A DNA stretch of 64,000 nt from DASQHW01 sp038209365 (GTDB lineage Bacteria; Actinomycetota; Acidimicrobiia; IMCC26256; PALSA-610): positions 1 through 64,000 of the forward strand of contig JBBQXS010000004.1 in NCBI GenBank assembly GCA_038209365.1, written 5' to 3'. Below the pieces are notes generated by a model. That model ran no database searches. It was not told where the DNA came from and worked only from the letters and a program-made list of their open reading frames with translations. The position numbers and the translations under genes were made by a program. Positions 37,834-45,369 of the stretch are shown in pieces. Each line of letters begins with the position of its first letter. Within the stretch, counting starts at the first letter, position 1.

Positions 37834-38979
37834 TCACCCACCAAAGACCACAGCTGCGACGCGTTCGGCGGCGTCCTCTTGTAGAGCGGGCACGGTGTGC
37901 GAGTACACGTCGAGCGTAAACGCGACCGTCGCATGCCCGAGGCGTTCGCTCACGACTTTGGGGTGGACGCCGGCCGCGAGGGCAAGCGTTGCGTGTGTGT
38001 GACGGAGATCGTGAAGCCGGATGCGGCGAAGCTCCGAGGACGCGACGTACTTGTCGAAGAGTTGGCTGAAGCGGTCGGGGTGAATGAAGCGCCCGTCGTC
38101 GCGCGTGAAGACGAGGCCGGAGTTCTCGTAGTCGTCGCCGAGCAGCATGCGATCTTCGAGTTGCACCTTGCGCCACGCGCGGAGCGCAGCGACGGTTCGC
38201 TGATCCAACGCGATGGAACGACGGCTGCGCGCCGTCTTCGGCTCGGCGAACTTGATCTCGTACGCGACCGACACGATCGATTGTCGGACGGCGAGCCGCG
38301 CGGCGTCGAGATCGACATCGAGCCAGCGCAGTCCGAGGACCTCGCCGCGCCGCATGCCGGTGCTGGCGGCGAGGAGATACGCCGCGTAGAGACGCTCATT
38401 CGCGATCTGTTCCAGGAAGTTGCGCAGTTCGTCGGCGTTCCAGGTCTGCATCTCGCGCCCGGCGGATCCGACCTTCGGTGGGTCGGCCAGGTCGGCGACG
38501 TTGCGCTGCACGAGGTTCCAACGGACCGCGTCAGCAAGTGCCTTGCGGACGATTCCGTGGATGTACCGAACGGTCTTTGGTGACAGTCCGCTCGTTCCGT
38601 CGACGCGACCGCGCTCGAGCAGCTCGGCGTAGAATCGGTTAAGGCGCGCCGGAGTGATCGACTGGAGACGTTCGTTGCCGAGCGCGGGGATGACGTGGAG
38701 GCGGATGTTGCGCGCGTAGCTGTCCCACGTCGACGGCCGGATGCGAGCTCGGATTGCGGGTAGCCACTCCTGCTCGAGGAACACGCCGAGTGTGCGTCGG
38801 TCGGGTTCGACGTACGTACCGTGGTCGAGGCGGCTGAGGATCTCGGTGCGAGCTCGCTCGGCGTCCTTACGCGTCGAGAATCCCGAGTGCCATTTGCGGT
38901 TTCTCTTTCCCGCGGCGTCCCGGCCGGCGTCGATGACGACGCACCAGCTGTTGCCTCGTTTGATGACGCTGCCTCGCAT
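37834..38979 (-). CDS. tyrosine recombinase (integrase of the element)
   Basis: 381 residues, AAGGAGG ribosome site. An N-terminal arm-binding domain (MRGSVIKRGNSWCVVIDAGR) and SAM-like core-binding domain (about 65-170) precede the catalytic domain with R in STGMRRGEVLGLRW, H-x-x-R in RLHDLRHTHATLAL, H in SERLGHATVAFTL and the nucleophile Tyr in LDVYSHTV. All catalytic residues are present, so it should be active. It is the enzyme expected to recombine attL and attR in the initiator tRNA. Confidence 0.95.
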   Translation of the reverse strand: MRGSVIKRGNSWCVVIDAGRDAAGKRNRKWHSGFSTRKDAERARTEILSRLDHGTYVEPDRRTLGVFLEQEWLPAIRARIRPSTWDSYARNIRLHVIPALGNERLQSITPARLNRFYAELLERGRVDGTSGLSPKTVRYIHGIVRKALADAVRWNLVQRNVADLADPPKVGSAGREMQTWNADELRNFLEQIANERLYAAYLLAASTGMRRGEVLGLRWLDVDLDAARLAVRQSIVSVAYEIKFAEPKTARSRRSIALDQRTVAALRAWRKVQLEDRMLLGDDYENSGLVFTRDDGRFIHPDRFSQLFDKYVASSELRRIRLHDLRHTHATLALAAGVHPKVVSERLGHATVAFTLDVYSHTVPALQEDAAERVAAVVFGG

Positions 38980-39012
38980 AGTTCCTCCTTGAGGAGAAGC
39001 GGACGCCGCGGT

Positions 39013-41484
39013 TCACGGTCCGATGCCAATGCCTGGGGCGGGGGGCGCAGCGGCGGGTGCCGGGGAAGCATGCACGAGCCGGTCGAGGGCCAGATGCTTA
39101 CGTCGCGAGTGTTCCAGGGCCGAGACGAGACCGTCGAGAGGATCGTCGCGCGCACCATAGACGCCATGCCCGACATCAACGTCCGGCGGGTCGGGCGCGA
39201 CAAGGTAGAGGCGGTTTTCCTTGCGCCCTCGGGACAGAGCGGTGTAGCCGGCTTCTTGGAACAGAGCATCGGATGCGAGCACGAGCGCCCGGTCGCACGT
39301 CATTCCCTGGGCCTTGTGGATCGTGGTGGCGTATGCATGGGTGAGGTGACCGGCTTCGAGGTAGCTGGCGGGAAGAGACACGGTCGCGCCGTCATCAAAA
39401 CGAACCGTGACGCCGGTCTCGCCCGCCGCGCTCAGCGTTCCGCGCGCACCGTTGACAACGCCGAGCCCGTGGCGATTGCTCAATGCCATCACCCGATCGC
39501 CGACCGCGAACTCGCGGCCGTTGTCGTCGATGCCTGCATCATGCACTTCGCCTGTGGCTATGAGCTGCGTGCGGGCGAGTCGATTGAGCTCGTGCACGTC
39601 GACTCGACGTACCGCGAGCATCACGGCGTCTTCGCCGTTCGTGCGTGCCGCGAGCCAATCGCGAACCATCTGCTCGCGCGCTGCTTCCGCTGAGTCGACG
39701 ATGGCGATTCGCCCGTTGGCGACCAGGCGCTGAACGGCAGCCTCGGCGTTGCCGGTTCGCAGCTCGGCGAGGGTACGGCGGTCGATTGGGTCCTCTTGGC
39801 GTCGGTTCTCGGTGAGCACGACTGCCGGAAGTCTGCGCAGGAGTGCCGCGAACGCGCCGCCCGCTTCGATCTCCGGGAGTTGGTGATCGTCGCCGACAAG
39901 AACGACTTTGGCATCGGCAGCGTTCGCGTGGGCGAGGAGCCGAGCGAGCCTGCGCGTGTCGACCATGCCCGCTTCGTCGAGCACGACCACGGCGCGCGCC
40001 GGCAGTTGGCTACCTGCCTGGTCCAGTGCCGTGAGAAGGGCGTCGAGGGTGCCGCTTCCGATGCCCGACTGTGCTTGCAACTCGGCCGCCGCCCGGGCAG
40101 CGAGGGCAACGCCGATGACGTGGTAACCGCTGGTCTCCCACGCAGCACGGGCGCACTCGAGACCGGACGTCTTGCCGGCGCCAGCCGCGCCGAGAACGAC
40201 GTCGACGCCGTTGCCAGAACCCGTGATCAGGCGAACCATGCGCGCCTGCTCGTTGGAGAGCCGGAGCCGCGCCGCGAGCTCCGCCTCGACGATGGCCGGA
40301 TCGGTCACGCCGGTGCCAGCCCGCAATCGCGACTGCGCGTTGGTCAGGATCGCGTTCTCGAGCCGAAGCATCTGGGGCGTGGTGTACACGCCGTCCGCGA
40401 GCCGTACGACGCGATCGCTCGCGAGGAAGGCGTCGCTATTCGCTTCCACCTGCTCGACCGTCGCGCCCGCGCGTGCACGCTCCGCTACGGCTCTGAGCGT
40501 GTCCGCGCGCTCGAACGTGGATGCCGACGTCGTGAGCGCCTCGGCCAGCTCGACATGGTCGATGACAATCGCTTCGGGCTCGACGTTGCGACCTACGAGT
40601 GAGCGGAACTCTGCAGGATCGAAGCCGAGCGCGGCTGCACGGTGTTCCCATTCGAGTTGCAGTGAGGCGATGTCGGTGTCGTGGTCCTTCGGCTGGCGCG
40701 TGGCGAGGGTGGCGACCTGGGCGCCATGTCGGCCGGTGACGCCCCGTTCCGCCATCTCCTGCTTGATCTCGTCGCGACGTTGGCTGAATGCCTTGAGCAC
40801 TCGCGATGGGATCCCGATGAGCTCGGCGCTGCCCGACACAACGGGACCCCAGCGGACGCCGAGCTGCCGTCCGAGGTCGTGACGCAAGTGCGCCTGGTAC
40901 AGATAACCGGCAGTCTTGGCGTGCCAGTACAAGAAGTGCGCGTCGAGCGCGCTCCATCGGCCGTCGGTCCCGCGGGCTGCGTTGGCGACCAACACGTGCG
41001 TGTGCAGCTGCGGGTCGCCCGCTCGGCTCGTACGATGCCGGAACGCGGCCGCGATGAACCCGTCGGCGCGGATGCGGCGCGCGCCCGCGTGCCCTCGTCG
41101 CACCCAGCACGCCTCGCGTTCGAGATAGTCGAGCGAGGCGGCGACCGCGCTCTCGTGGGCTTCGACCACGCGAGCCCTGACTGCGGTGTCGCCGAAGGCG
41201 AACAGCAGCGACACTGACTTCGGAGCCGAGAAGCAAAGGTCGAACCCTGGGCGCGTCCGACGCGACGAGCCGAGGGAGTCCCCGCTGTACGGGTCCGTAC
41301 CGGCGAGCACGGTGCGAAGGTCGTCGCCCGCGACCTCGCCCGAGAGTCCGAGGCTCTTGGTGCTCGACGCGATCCACTGACCCGGTGCGTCGCCGTGAGC
41401 GGTGTAGTACTCCTTCGTGCCTCTGGCGACGCTGGCGAGGTAGTAATCCTCGCGGCCAAGCCGCAGCTTGCCGATCGACAGCAT
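39013..41484 (-). CDS. MobF (TrwC/TraA-type) conjugative relaxase-helicase
   Basis: 823 residues. N-terminal relaxase with two tyrosine pairs (Y14-Y15 in REDYYLAS, Y26-Y27 in KEYYTAHG) and the metal triad motif GDPQLHTHVLVAN; then a RecD-like helicase with Walker A VLGAAGAGKTSGLE, VVVLDEAGMVDTRRL and ATTIHKAQGMTCDRAL. It nicks oriT and unwinds the strand for transfer. No type IV secretion or T4CP genes are present, so the element is mobilizable, not self-transmissible. Its ATG overlaps the stop of the upstream HTH gene (TGATG). Confidence 0.93.
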   Translation of the reverse strand: MLSIGKLRLGREDYYLASVARGTKEYYTAHGDAPGQWIASSTKSLGLSGEVAGDDLRTVLAGTDPYSGDSLGSSRRTRPGFDLCFSAPKSVSLLFAFGDTAVRARVVEAHESAVAASLDYLEREACWVRRGHAGARRIRADGFIAAAFRHRTSRAGDPQLHTHVLVANAARGTDGRWSALDAHFLYWHAKTAGYLYQAHLRHDLGRQLGVRWGPVVSGSAELIGIPSRVLKAFSQRRDEIKQEMAERGVTGRHGAQVATLATRQPKDHDTDIASLQLEWEHRAAALGFDPAEFRSLVGRNVEPEAIVIDHVELAEALTTSASTFERADTLRAVAERARAGATVEQVEANSDAFLASDRVVRLADGVYTTPQMLRLENAILTNAQSRLRAGTGVTDPAIVEAELAARLRLSNEQARMVRLITGSGNGVDVVLGAAGAGKTSGLECARAAWETSGYHVIGVALAARAAAELQAQSGIGSGTLDALLTALDQAGSQLPARAVVVLDEAGMVDTRRLARLLAHANAADAKVVLVGDDHQLPEIEAGGAFAALLRRLPAVVLTENRRQEDPIDRRTLAELRTGNAEAAVQRLVANGRIAIVDSAEAAREQMVRDWLAARTNGEDAVMLAVRRVDVHELNRLARTQLIATGEVHDAGIDDNGREFAVGDRVMALSNRHGLGVVNGARGTLSAAGETGVTVRFDDGATVSLPASYLEAGHLTHAYATTIHKAQGMTCDRALVLASDALFQEAGYTALSRGRKENRLYLVAPDPPDVDVGHGVYGARDDPLDGLVSALEHSRRKHLALDRLVHASPAPAAAPPAPGIGIGP

Positions 41485-41846
41485 CAGCGTGACCGATCAG
41501 CCTGACGATTACTCCCGCGCACCCCCGGTGCAACTGTGTGAGTTGGGATCGGGAGGTGGGCGTTCGGGGTGAGGGTGGTTCGTTCTTGTCGGGTTCTTGG
41601 GCTGTTGGTCTCGGTCTCTGATTGGGTGTCCGAGGTGGGGTGGTGGTCGGTCGTTGTGTTCGGTTGTTCGGTGGCCGGTTCGGTCGTGCCGAGTAGTCGG
41701 TCGAGAGTGGCGCGCGCGATCAGCTTGCGCCGGCCCGGCAGTGGGACGACTGCGATCTCGCCCTCGGCAACGAGGGTGTAGGCCTTCGAACGCGAGATGC
41801 CCAATGCCTGGGCCACCTCGCTCACGGTGTAGGTGCGCCGCTCCAT
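41484..41846 (-). CDS. excisionase-like helix-turn-helix protein
   Basis: 120 residues, AGGAGG upstream. Residues 1-55 are a MerR/excisionase-type winged HTH (YTVSEVAQALGISRSKAYTL, then AVVPLPGRRKLIARATLDRLL). The rest is a low-complexity Thr/Pro/Glu tail. It is translationally coupled to the relaxase and upstream of the integrase, the usual place of an excisionase or transfer regulator. It could bind the nearby iterons. Confidence 0.82.
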   Translation of the reverse strand: MERRTYTVSEVAQALGISRSKAYTLVAEGEIAVVPLPGRRKLIARATLDRLLGTTEPATEQPNTTTDHHPTSDTQSETETNSPRTRQERTTLTPNAHLPIPTHTVAPGVRGSNRQADRSR

Positions 41847-41935
41847 GCTGGTCCTGACCTCCTGAGTGTTGCTGGCCGTTGCCGGACGTCGCGATCGACG
41901 ATGTGACGTCCTGGACCGTGAGCATGGAGGTCGTC

Positions 41936-42081
41936 ACTCCCGGAACTACTCCCGGTTTCACTCCCGGCCGGAGGATTTCTCGCGGGAGTCATCGCGCTGA
42001 GGCGTCTCGAATCCTCCCGCTCGATGGATTACTCCCGTGATCACTCCCGGAATCACTCCCGTGGGTGGCAGATCACTCCCG
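41936..42081. repeat. iteron array ACTCCCG at 12-bp period
   Basis: ACTCCCG occurs at 41936, 41948 and 41960 and again at 42031, 42043 and 42055, each trio at exactly 12 bp, with a further copy at 42075 and one inverted copy at 41983-41989. Another copy lies at 41511, behind the HTH gene start of the relaxase. The array lies between the mobility operon and the restriction operon, the likely site of oriT, a replication/transfer control region or an operator. It accounts for most of the 299-base gap 41847-42145. Confidence 0.8.
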
Positions 42082-42133
42082 TCCAGGCACCGGTCTGCCG
42101 TATACAGCCACGCCGGGAGAGTGTCAACGGGTG

Positions 42134-42139
42134 TAGCCT
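42134..42139 (+). promoter_or_regulatory. -10 box of the restriction operon (TAGCCT)
   Basis: TAGCCT ends 6 bases before the GTG at 42146; no ribosome site. The operon probably begins as a leaderless mRNA just downstream of the iterons. Confidence 0.45.
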
Positions 42140-42145
42140 CACGCC

Positions 42146-42382
42146 GTGCCGAAGACGGTCGAGGTTGCTGACCTGATCGACGCCCAGGGCGTGGCGGCGC
42201 TGCTCGGACTCGCGCAGCGGAACACCGTGAGTCGCTACCAGCGGCGCTATCCGGACATGCCCCGGCCCGTGATCGATCTCGGGCCCGGGCGTCCCAGGCT
42301 CTGGTTGCGTTCACAGGTCATCGGCTGGATGCGGGAGCAGGGCCGGTCGATGGACCCCTCGGCGGGGCAGCGCGGCCGATGA
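42146..42382 (+). CDS. small helix-turn-helix protein heading the restriction operon
   Basis: 78 residues, GTG start. The fold is AlpA/excisionase-like: VADLIDAQGVAALLGLAQ, NTVSRYQRRYPDMPRPV, and a C-terminal PRLWLRSQVIGWM wing. The last four bases overlap the ATG of the helicase gene (ATGA), so translation is coupled and equimolar production is possible. It is likely to be an autoregulator using the adjacent iterons, or a control protein for the restriction system; neither is proven. Confidence 0.78.
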   Translation: MPKTVEVADLIDAQGVAALLGLAQRNTVSRYQRRYPDMPRPVIDLGPGRPRLWLRSQVIGWMREQGRSMDPSAGQRGR

Positions 42383-45369
42383 GCCCGGTCGTCATCGAGA
42401 ATCCGATCCTCAACTCGCCGTACGAGGAGCCCAACAGGCACTTCCGTTTCGACGACGACGGGATCACCGACGAGATTGCCGACGGGCGCCGGCCCAGCTC
42501 GTACTTCGTGCCGATCCCGGCGACGAAGAAGCGGGGCGGTCAGCTCGCGCTCGACGCCGAATGGACGCGGGACCGCATCGAGGTCAGCGAGAACATCAAC
42601 CGCGTCCGCGAGCGCGTCGCGCGTTGGCGCCTGGGCGGCTGGCTCGGGGTGACGGCGACGACGCGTCGGCTCCTCGGCTACTGGACGAGCCCCGAGCGCG
42701 AGAACAAGCTCTTCTTCTGTCAGGTGGAAGCGCTCGAGACGGCGATCTACGTCGCGGAGGTCGCGACAAAGGTCGGCGACGCGTGGATCGCGAACCTGCT
42801 CACCGACGAGAGCGGGCGCTACAACCCTGGATTGCTGCGCGTTGCTCACAAGATGGCGACGGGTTCAGGCAAGACGGTGGTCATGGCGATGCTGATCGCG
42901 TGGCACACCCTGAACAAGGTCGCGAATCCGCAGGATGCTCGGTTCTCTGATCGGTTCCTGATCGTCACGCCCGGGATCACGATCAGGGACCGGCTGCGGG
43001 TTGTCCTTCCGAGCGACCCGGGCAACTACTACCGCGAGCGCGATCTCGTGCCGGCAGACCTAGTGGACCAGCTCGGCCGAGCTCGTATCGTCATCACGAA
43101 CTTTCACTCGTTCCTGTTGCGAGAGACGAAGGCCGGGAAGGCGGCGCGTCTCACGAAGTCTGTGCTCAACCCAGGCGGTGCTGATCCGTTCCGGGAATCG
43201 CCGGACCAGATGGCGCGTCGCGTCTGTCGTGAGCTTGGTGGCGGTCGTAACCAGATCGTGCTCAATGACGAGGCGCATCACTGTTACGCCCGTCGACCGG
43301 CCGGAGCTTCCGACGGCGACGCCGCCGACGTGAAACTGACTGGTGACGAGAAGCGCGAGGCTGACCTTCGCAACGAGGAGGCGATGGTTTGGGTCTCGGG
43401 TCTCCAGGCCATCAACGCCAAGCTGGGCGTGAAGGTCGTCTACGACTTGTCCGCGACGCCGTTCTTCCTCGGCGGCTCGGGATACCGCGAGGGCAAGCTC
43501 TTCCCCTGGGTTGTGTCCGACTTCTCGCTCACTGACGCGGTCGAGTGCGGCATCGTGAAGATCCCCCGGGTGCCAGTGAGCGACAACGCGATGCTCGGCG
43601 ATGGCGTCACGTACCGGAACCTGTGGTTGCGGATCAAGGACCAGCTTCCCAAGAAGAACCGGCGGAGCGCCGGCGTCGATGACGGGACCGGACCTCGCCT
43701 GCCCGCCGAGCTGCAAGGCGCGCTCCACAGCCTCTACGAGCACTACGAGAAATCGTTCGTTCGCTGGCACGCAAGTGTTCTCTCGAACAATGCGTCGACG
43801 CCTCCCGTGTTCATCGTCGTGTGCAACAACACGGCGGTGTCGAAGATGATCTTCGACTACGTCGCCGGCTGGGCGAAGCCGCTTCCTGACGGTTCGTCAG
43901 CGCCGGTTCCCGGAGAGCTCACGCTCTTCTCGAACGTCGAAGACGGCCGCTGGACGCACCGACCCAACACCATCCTCGTCGATTCCGAACAGCTCGAGTC
44001 CGGCGAGTCGATGAGTGACGAGTTCAAGCGCATCGCGGCCACCCAGATCGAGGAGTTCAAGTCTGATTACCGCGAGCGCTTCCCTGGTCGCAGTGCCGAA
44101 GAGCTCACGGACGAGGATCTTCTCCGCGAGGTGCTCAACACTGTGGGCAAGCCGGACAAGCTCGGCGAGCACGTGCGCTGCGTGGTCTCCGTATCAATGC
44201 TGACCGAAGGCTGGGATGCGACAACCGTCACGCACATCCTCGGCGTTCGCGCCTTCGGCACCCAGCTCCTGTGCGAGCAGGTGGTGGGTCGCGGGCTGCG
44301 GCGTCGCAGCTACGTGGTCAACGACGAAGGCCGGCTCGAGCCCGAGTACGCAGAGGTCTACGGCGTCCCTTTCTCCTTCATTCCCACGGCCGGATCGGAA
44401 GAGACGCCCAAGCCCGAGATCGCGACCACCAGGGTGCGTGCACTCCCCGGCCGCGAGGACGCGGCGATCGCGTTCCCGCTCCTGGCCGGATACCGCTACG
44501 TGCTGTCAACCGACAAGCTCAGCGCGAAGTTCACTGCCGACTCGCGCCTGGCGCTGTCCACGAAGGACGTGCCCACCCAGACCGACATCGCCGGCATCGT
44601 CGGCGCAACCGAGGTCCATACCCTCGACCAGCTTCATGCGACTCGCGAGCAGGAGGTTGCCTTCCGGCTCACTCGCCGGCTTGTTCAGAACCATTTCCGT
44701 GACGAGGACGGGTTCGAGGAAGCGTGGCTGTTCCCGAAGCTCGTACCGATCGTCTCCGAGTGGATGCGGCGCTGCGTGCAGTGCAAGGACGATACGTTCC
44801 CGCAGCTCCTCTTGATCCACAAGCTCGCTGACGCCGCGGCCGTGCGCATCCATCGCGCGATCGTGCGGACGAATCCGGAGACGCTGCGGCTCCAGCCAGT
44901 GTTCCGCCCCGATGGCGATCGTGGCTCCAGCGCCGTCGTCGACTTCGACACCACGAGGAAGGTGTACGAGACCAGCCCCTACAAGTGCCATGTCACTCAT
45001 GTGGTGCTCGATTCCGGCTGGGAGGGGAAGATGGCCGAGAGTCTGGAGTCGATGGACGAGGTGCTCGCGTACGTGAAGAACGACCATCTCGGCTTCGCGA
45101 TCCCATACGCGATCGACGGCGAGCAGCGGAACTACCTGCCCGACTTCATCGTCCGTTATGACGACGGCCTCGACGAACCGCTGAACCTCGTGGTGGAGGT
45201 GAGCGGCGGCTTCCGTCGCGACAAGGTCGAGAAGGTCGCGACGTCGAAGAATTTCTGGATCCCCGCGGTGAACGCACACGGCGGTTTTGGTCGCTGGGAC
45301 TTCATCGAGATCCGCGACCCATGGGACGCGAAGAAGTCCATCCGCTCGTATGTGGGGAGGGCGGGCTGA
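42379..45369 (+). CDS. type III-like restriction helicase-endonuclease (Res)
   Basis: 996 residues. Superfamily 2 helicase motifs are Walker A AHKMATGSGKTVVMAM (residue about 160), DEAH-type VLNDEAHHCY (297), DLSATPFFLGG (358), VSVSMLTEGWDATTV and EQVVGRGLRRR. The C-terminal part has LPDFIVRYDD and LVVEVSGGFRRDK (about 920-945), the layout of a PD-(D/E)xK nuclease but with Ser where the lysine is expected. Matches the large Res-like proteins found beside stand-alone beta-class methyltransferases. The stop overlaps the methyltransferase ATG (TGATG). Confidence 0.9.
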   Translation: MSPVVIENPILNSPYEEPNRHFRFDDDGITDEIADGRRPSSYFVPIPATKKRGGQLALDAEWTRDRIEVSENINRVRERVARWRLGGWLGVTATTRRLLGYWTSPERENKLFFCQVEALETAIYVAEVATKVGDAWIANLLTDESGRYNPGLLRVAHKMATGSGKTVVMAMLIAWHTLNKVANPQDARFSDRFLIVTPGITIRDRLRVVLPSDPGNYYRERDLVPADLVDQLGRARIVITNFHSFLLRETKAGKAARLTKSVLNPGGADPFRESPDQMARRVCRELGGGRNQIVLNDEAHHCYARRPAGASDGDAADVKLTGDEKREADLRNEEAMVWVSGLQAINAKLGVKVVYDLSATPFFLGGSGYREGKLFPWVVSDFSLTDAVECGIVKIPRVPVSDNAMLGDGVTYRNLWLRIKDQLPKKNRRSAGVDDGTGPRLPAELQGALHSLYEHYEKSFVRWHASVLSNNASTPPVFIVVCNNTAVSKMIFDYVAGWAKPLPDGSSAPVPGELTLFSNVEDGRWTHRPNTILVDSEQLESGESMSDEFKRIAATQIEEFKSDYRERFPGRSAEELTDEDLLREVLNTVGKPDKLGEHVRCVVSVSMLTEGWDATTVTHILGVRAFGTQLLCEQVVGRGLRRRSYVVNDEGRLEPEYAEVYGVPFSFIPTAGSEETPKPEIATTRVRALPGREDAAIAFPLLAGYRYVLSTDKLSAKFTADSRLALSTKDVPTQTDIAGIVGATEVHTLDQLHATREQEVAFRLTRRLVQNHFRDEDGFEEAWLFPKLVPIVSEWMRRCVQCKDDTFPQLLLIHKLADAAAVRIHRAIVRTNPETLRLQPVFRPDGDRGSSAVVDFDTTRKVYETSPYKCHVTHVVLDSGWEGKMAESLESMDEVLAYVKNDHLGFAIPYAIDGEQRNYLPDFIVRYDDGLDEPLNLVVEVSGGFRRDKVEKVATSKNFWIPAVNAHGGFGRWDFIEIRDPWDAKKSIRSYVGRAG

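Noticed and set aside
41509..42314. Minus-strand frames over the iteron region
   Set aside because: They are low-complexity, lack starts with ribosome sites and overlap the better supported HTH genes.
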